The notes beneath the pieces were generated by a model. That model was not told where the DNA came from, searched no databases, and was given only the letters and a program-made list of their open reading frames with translations. A program made the translations under genes and the position numbers. A stretch of DNA of 64,000 bases from assembly GCF_025847275.1 (NCBI RefSeq), contig NZ_JAOZEV010000011.1:101283-165282 (forward strand), in the 5' to 3' direction. This document shows, piece after piece, positions 41,268 through 50,356 of this stretch (the first letter of the stretch is position 1; the number at the start of each line of letters is the position of its first letter). Source of the stretch: Flavobacterium frigoritolerans. GTDB lineage: Bacteria > Bacteroidota > Bacteroidia > Flavobacteriales > Flavobacteriaceae.

Positions 41268-42470
41268 TTATTTCCCGTCTACATAATCTTGTAAATAACT
41301 AAAACGTGGCGTTAGCTTACCGTTTTCTGTTATTTTGGCTCTGTGTAGAATTCCATCTTTATCACCGTTAAAAAAGGCAGGAATTACGTGCTCCATAAAA
41401 AGTTCTCCAAAGCCTTCGCTGGCGTCTTTTGGGATTTCGCAAGGCAAATTATCTACAGCCATTACTACAATTGCAGCAGGATGAAAAACATCTACTTCTT
41501 TGTTCTCTCCGGGAAAATAACCATACAAAGGTTCTTCGATTGTTGATGAACGAAGAGTGCAGGCAATAGGCCCGTTTACATCGCATGAAATATCGGCAAC
41601 GACTTTTATTTTGCAATCTTTAGATTGAAGCATTTCTCTAGTCAAAATCACTGGCGCTGCATTTGCATGAAAATGTCCAGTAAAATAAACATCAGTTACT
41701 TTGGTGAATTTTTCAAAATCAGAAACGTATTCCTGAGGATGTTCGTAAAAATCGGTATAATCTAAAAGTTGACCATCTTTACGTTTGTTATAATCCAAAA
41801 CATCAAGTTGAACATAAACAGCCTGACTGTAATTTTTTGTTAGGTAATTATCAATTGTTACCTCTTTTATTTTAATAGCATCAAGGATTTCTTTAGCTCC
41901 CGTACCAACTTTACCAGTACCAGTAATTACAAACTTTAATGGAGGAAGAGTAATACGTTTTAAATGAGTAATTAGCGCCTCTTTGCCAGATAAGGTTTCA
42001 GCTTTAGGTAACTTGAACAATTCAAATTTAATTCCGAAAGCACGAATACCGTTGTATACACCAACGATACCAGCGTATTTACCAAATCCAATTAATCTCT
42101 GATTATGAGAGTTCACAATGGTTTCGTGATCGTATAATTCAATATTTTTTGCTAAAATAGCTTGTAATAATTTTCGATTATAGGGCTGTTTCTTTATAGT
42201 GTGTGAAAAGAAAAAATAAGCCTTGTCTGAAATTAAATTTTCGATAGGAACTTCTTTTACTCCAAATAATACATCACAATCCGAAACATCGTTGGTAACA
42301 GTTATTCCCAAGCTTTTGTACTGAATGTCAGTAAAAATTCGAATGTCTGAACTTTCTACAGCTACAGTAGCTTCGTGATAAAGTTGCTTAAGTCGAGCCA
42401 GTTCATTAGGAGCAAATACAACCCTTCTGTCTGGTGGGTTTTTTCTTTCTTTTATAATTCCAAATTTCAT
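41268..42470 (-). CDS. Saccharopine/alanine dehydrogenase-like oxidoreductase
   Basis: 400 residues of the AlaDH/PNT superfamily. The N-terminus MKFGIIKERKNPPDRRVVFAP and IPENLI-type region match the AlaDH_PNT_N fold; the Rossmann loop is VITGTGKVGTGAKEILD (residues about 180-200), then ISCDVNGPI. The length and motif fit NAD(P)-dependent saccharopine dehydrogenase of the lysine-forming type more than alanine dehydrogenase. It is probably a lysine-metabolism or related amino-acid enzyme; the exact substrate is uncertain. A TATATTTG promoter element lies upstream (42532-42539). Confidence 0.8.
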   Translation of the reverse strand: MKFGIIKERKNPPDRRVVFAPNELARLKQLYHEATVAVESSDIRIFTDIQYKSLGITVTNDVSDCDVLFGVKEVPIENLISDKAYFFFSHTIKKQPYNRKLLQAILAKNIELYDHETIVNSHNQRLIGFGKYAGIVGVYNGIRAFGIKFELFKLPKAETLSGKEALITHLKRITLPPLKFVITGTGKVGTGAKEILDAIKIKEVTIDNYLTKNYSQAVYVQLDVLDYNKRKDGQLLDYTDFYEHPQEYVSDFEKFTKVTDVYFTGHFHANAAPVILTREMLQSKDCKIKVVADISCDVNGPIACTLRSSTIEEPLYGYFPGENKEVDVFHPAAIVVMAVDNLPCEIPKDASEGFGELFMEHVIPAFFNGDKDGILHRAKITENGKLTPRFSYLQDYVDGK

Positions 42471-42531
42471 TTATTGCTGTTTAAACGTTGTATAAATATA
42501 ACTTTATCGGTTCAATTTGTTTGAAATATAA

Positions 42532-42539
42532 CAAATATA
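42532..42539 (-). promoter_or_regulatory. -7 element of the 41268-42470 gene
   Basis: CAAATATA reads TATATTTG on the minus strand, about 62 bases before the start codon. Confidence 0.45.
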
Positions 42540-42715
42540 GTTAAAATTTTGTTGTTTTTTTTAAAAAATATTGAGGCTGATTTTATTATAGCCTGATGTT
42601 CAATAGGCTAGTGAAAATTAAGCTTAAAACTGTGTTAAAATCTAAAAATTCATCTAAAAAGGCAAATAAACAAAAGTATTCAATTCTATATATTTGTTTC
42701 CCTAGAATCCAACTC

Positions 42716-43912
42716 ATGAATTTCATTAAAAAAGCAAATATACCACAAATCCTTTTCCTTATTTTAGTTTTAAGCTCTTGTGGAAAAGATAAAAATACGA
42801 ATGCAGCTCTTGCCGAAAATTTAGAAGATACTCTCCCTAAAATGAAGCCATTGCTTCATGAAAAAAAACTACCTGCAAATTATGTAGCAGCCATTAAAGG
42901 TAAAGTTGATTATTTTTATAATAAAAATTGGCCAAATAATACCATGAATGGAGGTTTTTTGGTAGCAAGAAATGGCGAGATTATCTATGAAAAGTATGAA
43001 GGTTACGCCAATAAAAATCAAAAAACGGAGATAGATATGAATACGCCGTTGCATATTGCTTCGGTTAGTAAAGTACTTACAGCAACTGCAGTTTTAAAGT
43101 TGGTAAATGCAGGGAAAATTGATTTAGATCAAAAAGTAAATACCATTTTAAAGACATTTCCTTATCCAGATATTACAGTAAGGATGTTGTTAAACCATAG
43201 AAGCGGTATGCGTAATTATGCCTATTTTACAGACAAGGATAAAACTATTTGGGATAGACATAATCAATTAACCAATCAGGATATTTTGAATATCATGGCT
43301 ACGAAAGATATTGGCTTAGAGTATAAAACCGATACCCGTTTTACCTATTGTAATACTAATTATGCGATGTTAGCTCTAATTATTGAGAAAATAACAGGAC
43401 TTAGCTATAAAGATGCAATGACTCAAATGATTTTTAAGCCTTTGGGAATGACGCATACTTATGTTTTTGATATTGATAAAGACAGAAAAACAGCCGTTCC
43501 ATCATATAAAGGAAATAATGTTGAAATTGGAATAGATTATCTAGATGCTGTTTATGGGGATAAGAATATTTATTCAACTCCTCGTGATTTATTAAAATTT
43601 GATAGAGCCAGAAATGCTCCTGATTTTTTAAAACCAGAGTTGCTAAAACAAGTTTATGATGGATATAGTAATGAGCGCAAGGGCGAAAAAAACTATGGGC
43701 TGGGTATTCGAATGATTAATTGGTATTCAGGACAACATTTTTATTTTCATAACGGATGGTGGCACGGAAATACTTCATCTTATATAACGCTTCAAAAAGA
43801 AAATGTTACTATCATAGCGTTGTCTAATAAGTTTACTCGCAAAACATATGCAGTTCGTAAATTGGCACCAATTTTTGGAGATTATCCTTTTGTTTTTAAA
43901 GATCTCGACTAA
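42716..43912 (+). CDS. Class C beta-lactamase-like serine hydrolase lipoprotein
   Basis: About 398 residues. A lipobox (LILVLSSCGKDK) indicates a lipid-anchored protein. The catalytic SxxK is SVSKVL (HIASVSKVLTATAVLKL), the YxN motif is YCNTNYAML, and a late HNGWWHGNTS stands where HxG is expected. Such PBP4/class C-like proteins are esterases, peptidases or lactamases; antibiotic hydrolysis is not implied. The start MNFIKK was chosen because the 40 codons upstream are not signal-like. It stands alone just before tmRNA. Confidence 0.88.
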   Translation: MNFIKKANIPQILFLILVLSSCGKDKNTNAALAENLEDTLPKMKPLLHEKKLPANYVAAIKGKVDYFYNKNWPNNTMNGGFLVARNGEIIYEKYEGYANKNQKTEIDMNTPLHIASVSKVLTATAVLKLVNAGKIDLDQKVNTILKTFPYPDITVRMLLNHRSGMRNYAYFTDKDKTIWDRHNQLTNQDILNIMATKDIGLEYKTDTRFTYCNTNYAMLALIIEKITGLSYKDAMTQMIFKPLGMTHTYVFDIDKDRKTAVPSYKGNNVEIGIDYLDAVYGDKNIYSTPRDLLKFDRARNAPDFLKPELLKQVYDGYSNERKGEKNYGLGIRMINWYSGQHFYFHNGWWHGNTSSYITLQKENVTIIALSNKFTRKTYAVRKLAPIFGDYPFVFKDLD

Positions 43913-43992
43913 TATTTAGGTTGCAGATTGAGGTGCTAAAATTAAATCGAATATTTTTTGAAAATTAATTTCGATTGATAACTCAAAAAGCG

Positions 43993-44000
43993 TAATTTTG
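43993..44000 (+). promoter_or_regulatory. -7 element of the tmRNA gene
   Basis: TAATTTTG matches TAnnTTTG, 28 bases upstream of the mature 5' end; the leader is probably removed by RNase P. Confidence 0.6.
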
Positions 44001-44027
44001 CAATCTCAATTTTTATTGAAAAGAAAT

Positions 44028-44422
44028 GGGGTCGACTGGTTTTGACAGCAAGTCGAATTGAACAGTAAGCACGTCGAGCATTGAGACCTTGCTCGTAAAT
44101 ATAAGATCTCAACACTTTTACACGGCGAAAATAACTACGCTTTAGCTGCATAATCCGAATTATAGTACGATTAAGCCACGTTCCTATCAGATAGGAAAGC
44201 TGGATTCTCCTTGAAAGCCTTGGTTTGTGGCGGTCAATACAGGGGAACCGTAAAAATAAACCTAGATTTCCATGAGCTTCGGGTGGATTTCGAAATTAAG
44301 AAGATAAGTATTGTGTGGCTGTTCCTGGCCAAGCACAATATCGAAAATTTAATCAGGAAATAAGCGTGTAGAAAGCTCTTTAATTGCTTGTTTGGACCCG
44401 AGTTCGATTCTCGGCGACTCCA
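44028..44422 (+). ncRNA. ssrA: Transfer-messenger RNA (tmRNA)
   Basis: About 395 nt. The 5' end GGGGTCGACTGGTTTTGACA and 3' end GTTCGATTCTCGGCGACTCC form the tRNA-Ala-like acceptor. The tag frame is GGC GAA AAT AAC TAC GCT TTA GCT GCA TAA (44124-44153), giving GENNYALAA. The gene ends ACTCCAC followed by A-run, so the terminal CCA is not encoded and must be added. Rescues ribosomes stalled on broken mRNA. Pseudoknot regions lie between; a hairpin terminator follows. Confidence 0.97.
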
Positions 44423-44423
44423 C

Positions 44424-44462
44424 AAAAAAGGGAAGATATTTAAATATATCTTCCCTTTTTTT
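44424..44462 (+). terminator. tmRNA terminator
   Basis: AAAGGGAAGATAT and ATATCTTCCCTTT, nearly a perfect palindrome, ending in a T-run. Confidence 0.9.
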
Positions 44463-44525
44463 ATTGAGTATAAAGCTATAAGGTGTTTTTTTAGAAATTA
44501 ATCAGATTAAGGTATTAAAGAATAA

Positions 44526-45629
44526 TTAATTTGATTTTGTGGACCAATATTTTTTCTCCATTATCTTAATATATTTTATAGCATCATCAGTAAAAACAGG
44601 AGGGTTTTTAGCATCTTTATTAGCCGCTTTATTATAAAGGTAGATAAATTTAAAAGGGTTTTGAATATTTTCAAGTAACTGATTTCTATACCCATTTCTT
44701 ACGATAATGTCAGCCATGAAATATCCTGGTTTATGTCCACTTGTCCATTGTACAAGATTTCTATAATCTTTTTCGGTTTTAAAAAGTTTTCCGTTGGACT
44801 TTTGCATTGCCACTATATTTTTGTCGGCTTGTGTTACAATGCTGTCGGCTTGTGGGATTAAAAAATCTGTAAGACCTAAGCCAAAAGGCAAAGTATTTTG
44901 ATTAGCTAGATTAGTAGGTTTATCAATCATATCTGCAGTTCCTTCGTTTAAAACAACGTTCAAGAAATACATAAGACCCTGATCTTGCTCTTCTACTTTA
45001 AAATGAAAAGGTTTTCTTAAAACATGATGCATTTCATGACCCAATAAGGCACCTGTTTGAATTATATCAGCATTATATAAATTCCATAAAGTAGCAATTA
45101 CGGTTCCGCTTCCTGCAATAGCATCATTTTCTATACCGAGTAAGTAAATATTAACTGTGTCGTCTTTTTTTTGAAGGTATTTTGGAAGCCAGCTAAAACT
45201 GTTTTTATAAATTAGAGGTAAGTAATCAGGTGAAACTAACTTTTGCTGAAAATCTTTTAGCTCTTTTTCGTGTATTTTGTATACGTACACCTTGTAAGTG
45301 AGCCAGTATGTTGAAGGATCTTTCTCAATAGCAAGAACTCTTTTCTTTAAGATTTCTGCATTTTGTGGCATATAGACTACTTGAATACTTCTTCTTAATC
45401 TTTCTAGATAAGCTTTGTCAAAACCTTGATTCTTTATGTAAATTTGATTGGGTTCTAAATTTAGAAATTTATCCCAAGTTTTCAGAGAGAGAGAATCTCC
45501 TTTTTTTAAAGGCTCGATCATTTCCCAATAGGCATCTAATGCAGTCATGTGAAAAGATTGAGCATTGCTTTTAGTTACAATAGTTACTAAAATAAGTAGT
45601 AAAAAATAATTAAGGGAAAGTCTTTTCAT
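44526..45629 (-). CDS. Secreted DUF5700-like putative zinc protease
   Basis: 367 residues with a signal peptide (LSLNYFLLLILVTIVTKSNAQ). The zinc motif HEMHH (LLGHEMHHVLRKPFHF) and a downstream Glu in NEGTADMIDKPT form the usual HExxH plus Glu layout of gluzincins. It matches the DUF5700 group in style. The length and large N-terminal extension are typical for Bacteroidota secreted peptidases. Substrate unknown. It is isolated, converging on the tmRNA gene. Confidence 0.8.
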   Translation of the reverse strand: MKRLSLNYFLLLILVTIVTKSNAQSFHMTALDAYWEMIEPLKKGDSLSLKTWDKFLNLEPNQIYIKNQGFDKAYLERLRRSIQVVYMPQNAEILKKRVLAIEKDPSTYWLTYKVYVYKIHEKELKDFQQKLVSPDYLPLIYKNSFSWLPKYLQKKDDTVNIYLLGIENDAIAGSGTVIATLWNLYNADIIQTGALLGHEMHHVLRKPFHFKVEEQDQGLMYFLNVVLNEGTADMIDKPTNLANQNTLPFGLGLTDFLIPQADSIVTQADKNIVAMQKSNGKLFKTEKDYRNLVQWTSGHKPGYFMADIIVRNGYRNQLLENIQNPFKFIYLYNKAANKDAKNPPVFTDDAIKYIKIMEKKYWSTKSN

Positions 45630-46235
45630 TGTGAAATGGGATTAATCGTTTTATTTGTTCTTAGAGGAGTAAAAAGTACGTCTGTATTGAAATTTTTGTA
45701 AACGGATATGTTTTTATTATCATATATGTAATTAGATCTCAAATATGGTTTGCTTGTGTATCGAGCTGTTTAATCGATGACAATAATCCTTTAAAAGGTT
45801 GGTGTACATACTAATCAAAACTAAAGAAAAAGTTGTGATGTTCTTTGTTTGTGCATATGTTAATCTTTTATTGTTTTAAAGGATTGAGCCTGTATATTTT
45901 TGATAAATTATGGATTAGATAATGAAATGTGTATTTAATTTGTTTAAAAATTAGAATTGATAAGAATCCAAAAATACAATAAAAAGATGTTTGGCAGCAG
46001 AATGCTATTAGTTATTTTATGGAGGTATTATTCCTTATTTAGTAAATACTAATGATATTATCAACTCTATAAAAAAAAATCCTGTAAACATTGTTTACAG
46101 GATTTTTTTGTTTTGCTAATCGTCGTGAGTGATTTGTAGGGTTTTATTATTGAGAGTGTATCGAATAGTATTCTTTATCTTCATATTAAACCAATAGGCA
46201 ATCGTAATTAATGCAATTTTTAATGTTAACCAGTA
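45630..46235. other. Intergenic region between protease and cspA
   Basis: No gene or repeat found except a terminator hairpin at 46072-46108, best assigned to cspA on the minus strand. The rest is AT-rich with no ORF of note. Confidence 0.65.
46072..46108. terminator. Terminator, probably of cspA
   Basis: AAATCCTGTAAACA pairs with TGTTTACAGGATTT; A-runs and T-runs on both sides allow bidirectional use. It lies 128 bases past the cspA stop. Confidence 0.8.
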
Positions 46236-46427
46236 TTAAACTACTGAAACTTCAACTGCATTTTTGCCTTTTTTTCCGTCAACTATTTCAAATTGAACAG
46301 AGTCATTTTCACTAATTTGCTCTTTTAAGCCTGATGCATGAACAAAAATGTCTTGTCCTGTACCTTCTTCTGTAATGAATCCAAATCCTTTTGCTTCATT
46401 GTAAAATTTTACTACTCCTGTTTTCAT
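46236..46427 (-). CDS. cspA: Cold-shock protein
   Basis: 63 residues, the usual cold-shock OB-fold RNA chaperone. RNP1 is AKGFGFITEE and RNP2 is DIFVHASGL. Cytoplasmic; binds single-stranded RNA and opens structures. The 5' untranslated stretch is in the region to the right, which is 380 bases long before the next gene. Confidence 0.97.
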   Translation of the reverse strand: MKTGVVKFYNEAKGFGFITEEGTGQDIFVHASGLKEQISENDSVQFEIVDGKKGKNAVEVSVV

Positions 46428-46806
46428 AATTTATATTAAATTTATTAGTAAATGTAATCGAAAAATAATTTTAACTGACTGATTGTTAGTTTTTATTTTA
46501 AAAAATAAATTTATATCTTTTAACGTTTTGTTAAGGATTCGTAAAAAAGGTCTTTGACTCAGTTGATTGTGATTTAAAATTTGATTCTAAATCAATTCTG
46601 AGTTTTGTTTCGTAACTCTTAATGGAAAAGGAAGGTTAAGCCAATATTATAACAGTATTTTTTTATCTTTTTTTTTAGAAAGAAAAAGATATGATAGTGA
46701 GAGACTTGATAGAAGTGAAGCGTAATGACGAAGTAAAATGCTCTTAAAAATAAAACCACTCGATAAGAGTGGTTTTGGTTTTAGGAAATATATTTTAGAC
46801 TATTTA
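46428..46806. other. Intergenic region between cspA and yegP
   Basis: Holds the leader and promoter of cspA (minus strand) and, at 46752-46776, the yegP terminator. No gene is visible. Confidence 0.6.
46752..46778. terminator. Terminator of the yegP-like gene
   Basis: AAAACCACTC and GAGTGGTTTT with the loop GATAA; a minus-strand terminator for the gene ending at 46807. Confidence 0.8.
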
Positions 46807-47139
46807 TTAAACAGTTTGGTCATCTGTGGTTGCGGTAGGTGCATTGGTTTTTACCGATTCGATTCCGTTATCTCTTGCAGACACACTTTCGTACATTTCG
46901 CTAGTTCCAATAATTTGACCATTGGTTGCTTTTAAATTAAAATAAGGTTTTCCATTAGTTGATGTTTTTCTATCAAATTTTGAATCATCTTGCGAATTGG
47001 TTTTTACTGATTCGATTCCGTTTAAGCAACCTGCTTTTGCTGAATACCCTTCACTTGCAAGGATTGTTTGTCCGTTATTGGCTTTTAAGTTAAATTGAAA
47101 CTCTCCGTTAGTTCTTTTTGTGATGACAAATTTTCCCAT
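46807..47139 (-). CDS. YegP-family protein (DUF1508), two repeats
   Basis: 110 residues made of two similar YegP units: KFVITKRTNGEFQFNLKANN ... GQTILASEGYSAKAGCLNGI and KFDRKTSTNGKPYFNLKATN ... GQIIGTSEMYESVSARDNGI. The function is unknown in E. coli; the fold is a compact alpha-beta unit. It is single-gene, between a barrel protein and cspA. The low-complexity tail (TNAPTATTDDQTV) is unusual for the family. Confidence 0.93.
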   Translation of the reverse strand: MGKFVITKRTNGEFQFNLKANNGQTILASEGYSAKAGCLNGIESVKTNSQDDSKFDRKTSTNGKPYFNLKATNGQIIGTSEMYESVSARDNGIESVKTNAPTATTDDQTV

Positions 47140-47269
47140 TCTAGTATTGATTAAGGTTAAAAATAGTTTTTAATAGTTGTTTTATTTTATAAAAATACAA
47201 AAGAAAATAGCTTGAAGATAATGGGAAACAGTAAATTATTTAATTTTTAAAATAAAATGATAAAAAAAA

Positions 47270-47300
47270 ACGAGAACTTAATTTTTAATTAGGTTCTCGT
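47270..47300 (-). terminator. Terminator of the 47321 gene
   Basis: ACGAGAACTTAAT and ATTAGGTTCTCGT with a short AT loop; on the minus strand it ends with a T-run. Confidence 0.8.
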
Positions 47301-47320
47301 TGTATGTAATGAAATTGTTT

Positions 47321-47881
47321 TTAGAATTTGAATCCTAAGCTAATATTAGAAACTGCAGTTTTTGCTTTTAAATTAGATGCATCAATATCTGTAACTCCTG
47401 CTAAGTATCTATAGTCTAGTGTGAATTTCCATAAATCGACACCAACTCCGCCAAGAAGGCTATTGTTGTTTTTTACAACGTCGATATAGTTTAAGTTGTT
47501 GCTCCTGTCTATATTTGAGTAATTTTTCCAGTTGTATCCACCAAATATTCTAACATTTCCAAGTTTGCCTAAAGGAACAATTTTGTAACCTACAATTAAT
47601 GTAGCTTCAGTTCCAGATAATTTATAATCTGTATTAGCGATTCCTAATTCAGATACAGTAAATTTAGATTGTGCGTATCCAAATTCAGCTTGTCCATAAA
47701 GCATCAATAAATTTACTCTTGCAAATCCACCAAAGCCTATCGAGGTGCCAGAGCTATCAGAGTTGTAGTCATCTGTTGAAATTGAAGTTATATTAGAAGA
47801 AATTATGGGACCGAATTGTAGCAATTGTGCAAATGAATTTACACTGATACATAATAGTGTGATTAAAAAAAGCTTTTTCAT
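47321..47881 (-). CDS. Outer-membrane beta-barrel protein
   Basis: 186 residues, signal peptide MKKLFLITLLCISVNSFAQ. The mature part has alternating amphipathic strands (GFGGFARVNLLMLYGQAEFGYA, cut here; GSEATLIVGYK-like), ending FNISLGFKF-like (VSNISLGFKF), so a small eight-stranded barrel (OmpW/OmpA-like, PF13568 style) is probable. Ligand unknown. It is monocistronic with its own terminator. Confidence 0.85.
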   Translation of the reverse strand: MKKLFLITLLCISVNSFAQLLQFGPIISSNITSISTDDYNSDSSGTSIGFGGFARVNLLMLYGQAEFGYAQSKFTVSELGIANTDYKLSGTEATLIVGYKIVPLGKLGNVRIFGGYNWKNYSNIDRSNNLNYIDVVKNNNSLLGGVGVDLWKFTLDYRYLAGVTDIDASNLKAKTAVSNISLGFKF

Positions 47882-48193
47882 ACTTGTTGATTATTAGGGG
47901 ATATATTAATTAGCTATTAAAATTAATTATTATATACCGAAATCGAAAGATATCTGTTGCTTATTTTTTTTAGCAATTTTAGTAGTATCACTAGTATTTA
48001 TTTGAAATATAATAGGATATAATTTTTTTTGAGAGTCAAAAAAAGAAAACTAAATTGTAGGCCCAGTTTTTAACATAGGTTAATTCTGTAAAAAAAAACA
48101 TGTAAAAGAGTTTGTAAGTTAAACATGTATTGGTGTAAGATAGATAAATAATTAATTCTAAATTTGGATTCTCAGTCCATCAAAAAAGTAATT
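47882..48193. other. Divergent intergenic region
   Basis: 312 bases between a minus-strand barrel gene and a plus-strand GNAT gene, so it must hold both promoters. No palindrome, repeat or ORF of note seen. Confidence 0.6.
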
Positions 48194-48598
48194 ATGATAA
48201 TCAATGAAATTCCAGCTTCAGAAACATGGGCAATTCGGCATAAAGTGATGTGGCCAGACATGCCTTTTGAATTTGTACAATTAAAAGAAGATTATTTAGG
48301 TATCCATTTTGGATTATATAATGAATCAAAACTTGTCGCTATTGTTTCATGTTTTGAAGATAATGAGGAAATGCAGTTTAGGAAATTAGCAACATTAACC
48401 GAAGAACAGGGAAAAGGTAATGCAACAATACTATTAGAATATATTATACAACAAGCTAGAAATAAGGGTGTAAAGCGAATTTGGTGTAATGCAAGAGTAA
48501 ACAAAAAGTCTTTTTATGAGAAATTTGAAATGATAGATACACAGGTCACTTTTTTTAAATCGGGACAAGAATTTACTATAATGGAACTTCGTTTTTAA
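48194..48598 (+). CDS. GNAT-family N-acetyltransferase
   Basis: About 134 residues with the GNAT fold: EMQFRKLATLTEEQGKGNAT forms the acetyl-CoA pyrophosphate loop (Q/R-x-x-G-x-G/A style, here EQGKGN), and the late ARVNKKSFYEKFEMI is the beta-alpha end. Substrate unknown. Start MIINEIP (48194) replaces an upstream TTG (48164) that has no support. It stands alone. Confidence 0.85.
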   Translation: MIINEIPASETWAIRHKVMWPDMPFEFVQLKEDYLGIHFGLYNESKLVAIVSCFEDNEEMQFRKLATLTEEQGKGNATILLEYIIQQARNKGVKRIWCNARVNKKSFYEKFEMIDTQVTFFKSGQEFTIMELRF

Positions 48599-48749
48599 AT
48601 CAAATTTGATTACTAATAAAAAGTATTATATCTAATTCATATATAGGTGTTTGATAAGTATGGAATGTTATTTGTGAGTATTAAAGTTTAAATTTCTGTG
48701 CGTTATAAATTTTATCAATAAATTATCTTTTATACTTCACTAAAAAAAC

Positions 48750-48757
48750 TATTTTTG
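48750..48757 (+). promoter_or_regulatory. -7 element of the muropeptide operon
   Basis: TATTTTTG matches TAnnTTTG, 25 bases before the first start codon. Confidence 0.5.
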
Positions 48758-48781
48758 GATTCTGTATAAATTAAGATTGAA

Positions 48782-50356
48782 ATGCATAAAAATCAGCACA
48801 TAATACTATTTTTTTTATTTTTTATTTTTTTAGGATGGAGTGGTAGTGCTCAGGAAAAATCGCGGTATCCTAAAAACGAGTTTAGAGGGGTTTGGATTGC
48901 TACCGTTGTTAATATTGACTGGCCAAAAAGCAAAGTCGATAATACTGAAAAACAAAAAGCTGATTATATTGAAATTTTAGAAACATATAAAAAATTAAAC
49001 TTTAATGCTGTAATTGTGCAGATACGAAGTGTTGGCGACGCTATTTACCCTACTAAGCTAGCTCCTTGGTCACGTTATTTGACAGGAAAAGAAGGGCAAG
49101 AACCAAAACCATATTATGATGTTTTGGCATGGATGATTGAACAAGCGCATATGAGAGGATTTGAGTTTCATGCTTGGATGAATCCTTATAGAGCTACATT
49201 TGACTTAAAAAAAGATAGTTTATACTCAAACCATGACGTAATAAAACATCCAGAATGGATGATTGAATACGGAGGAAAATTATATTACGATCCTGCTTTG
49301 CCCGAAGTGCAGGAGCATTTAACAACTATTGTAGAAGAAGTTGTTGAGAATTACGATATCGATGCCATTCATTTTGATGATTATTTTTACCCTTATACCA
49401 TACCAGGAAAACAATTTAACGACACAGCCTCTTATAAAAAATATGGTAGCGGACTTAGTTTGTCTGATTGGCGTAGAGCGAACGTAAGTAATTTTGTTCA
49501 AACTATTTCTACTACAATAAAAAGCTGTAAACCTTGGGTACAATTTGGCATTAGCCCATTTGGAGTTTGGCGTAATAAATCGAAAGATCCAAAAGGTTCA
49601 GATACACAATCGACGTCTAATTATGATGATTTATATGCAGATCCTATTTTATGGATGGATCAAAAGTGGATTGATTACATTATACCTCAACTGTACTGGA
49701 GTATGAATAATCCAAGAGCTAATTATTCTAAATTGGTAAAATGGTGGTCAGAAAATTCTAATAATACAGCTATTTATATTGGGCACAGTCCGTATAAGAT
49801 TAGAGCTGATAGTGATAAAAGTTGGAATTTGGCAACCGAAATCCCAAATCAGGTCGATTATGCCAGAAGTTTTAAGAATGTAACCGGAAGTGCTTATTTT
49901 AGTGCTAAACTACTCATTAACAAAAATCAGGATGTAGTACGTCTTTTGGCAGAGAATCAATATAAATATCCAGCGCTTCCATTAGCCGTTCCAAATCTTA
50001 AAAAGGTTGTGGTTGATGTGCCTACAGTAAGCGAGTTTGTAAAAGATAGTATTAATTATTCTTTCAAGGTTAAATATCCGTTGAATACTAAAGTACGTTA
50101 CGTAGTTGTTTATGGAGCCGAAAGTGAAGGGAAAATAGATATCAATGATCCTTCTCAAATTATTGATAAATTGACGGTTCACGAAATAGACGGTTCTATT
50201 TATTTTGTTCTTTCAGAAAAAACAATGAAGAAGTATAAGGCATGTGCAATCACTTTTATTGATTATTATGCAAACGAAAGTACTCCAACTATTATAGATT
50301 TAAAAAAAGGTTTTAAAGTAAATGTAGCTGAAATAACAGATGAAAACAGAAAATAA
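48782..50356 (+). CDS. GHL10-family glycosyl hydrolase (DUF187)
   Basis: 524 residues, secreted (signal IILFFLFFIFLGWSGSAQ). FRGVWIATVVNIDWP starts the (beta/alpha)8 barrel; HAWMNPYRAT, YDIDAIHFDDYFYPY and the QLYWSMNNPRA strand are GHL10 landmarks. Family members act on peptidoglycan or polysaccharide, without a defined substrate for most. It is first in a five-gene operon with an AmpG-like permease and a NagZ-like enzyme, suggesting it handles cell-wall sugar. Its last 17 bases overlap the AmpG gene. Confidence 0.88.
   Translation: MHKNQHIILFFLFFIFLGWSGSAQEKSRYPKNEFRGVWIATVVNIDWPKSKVDNTEKQKADYIEILETYKKLNFNAVIVQIRSVGDAIYPTKLAPWSRYLTGKEGQEPKPYYDVLAWMIEQAHMRGFEFHAWMNPYRATFDLKKDSLYSNHDVIKHPEWMIEYGGKLYYDPALPEVQEHLTTIVEEVVENYDIDAIHFDDYFYPYTIPGKQFNDTASYKKYGSGLSLSDWRRANVSNFVQTISTTIKSCKPWVQFGISPFGVWRNKSKDPKGSDTQSTSNYDDLYADPILWMDQKWIDYIIPQLYWSMNNPRANYSKLVKWWSENSNNTAIYIGHSPYKIRADSDKSWNLATEIPNQVDYARSFKNVTGSAYFSAKLLINKNQDVVRLLAENQYKYPALPLAVPNLKKVVVDVPTVSEFVKDSINYSFKVKYPLNTKVRYVVVYGAESEGKIDINDPSQIIDKLTVHEIDGSIYFVLSEKTMKKYKACAITFIDYYANESTPTIIDLKKGFKVNVAEITDENRK

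Noticed and set aside
43942..44151. Minus-strand open frame over the tmRNA 5' half
   Set aside because: It is antisense to tmRNA, which fully explains the sequence.
44234..44425. Minus-strand open frame over the tmRNA 3' half
   Set aside because: Antisense to the tmRNA acceptor and pseudoknots; no family.
46738..46935. Plus-strand open frame of 65 residues at the yegP 3' end
   Set aside because: Overlaps the terminator and antisense to the YegP coding sequence.
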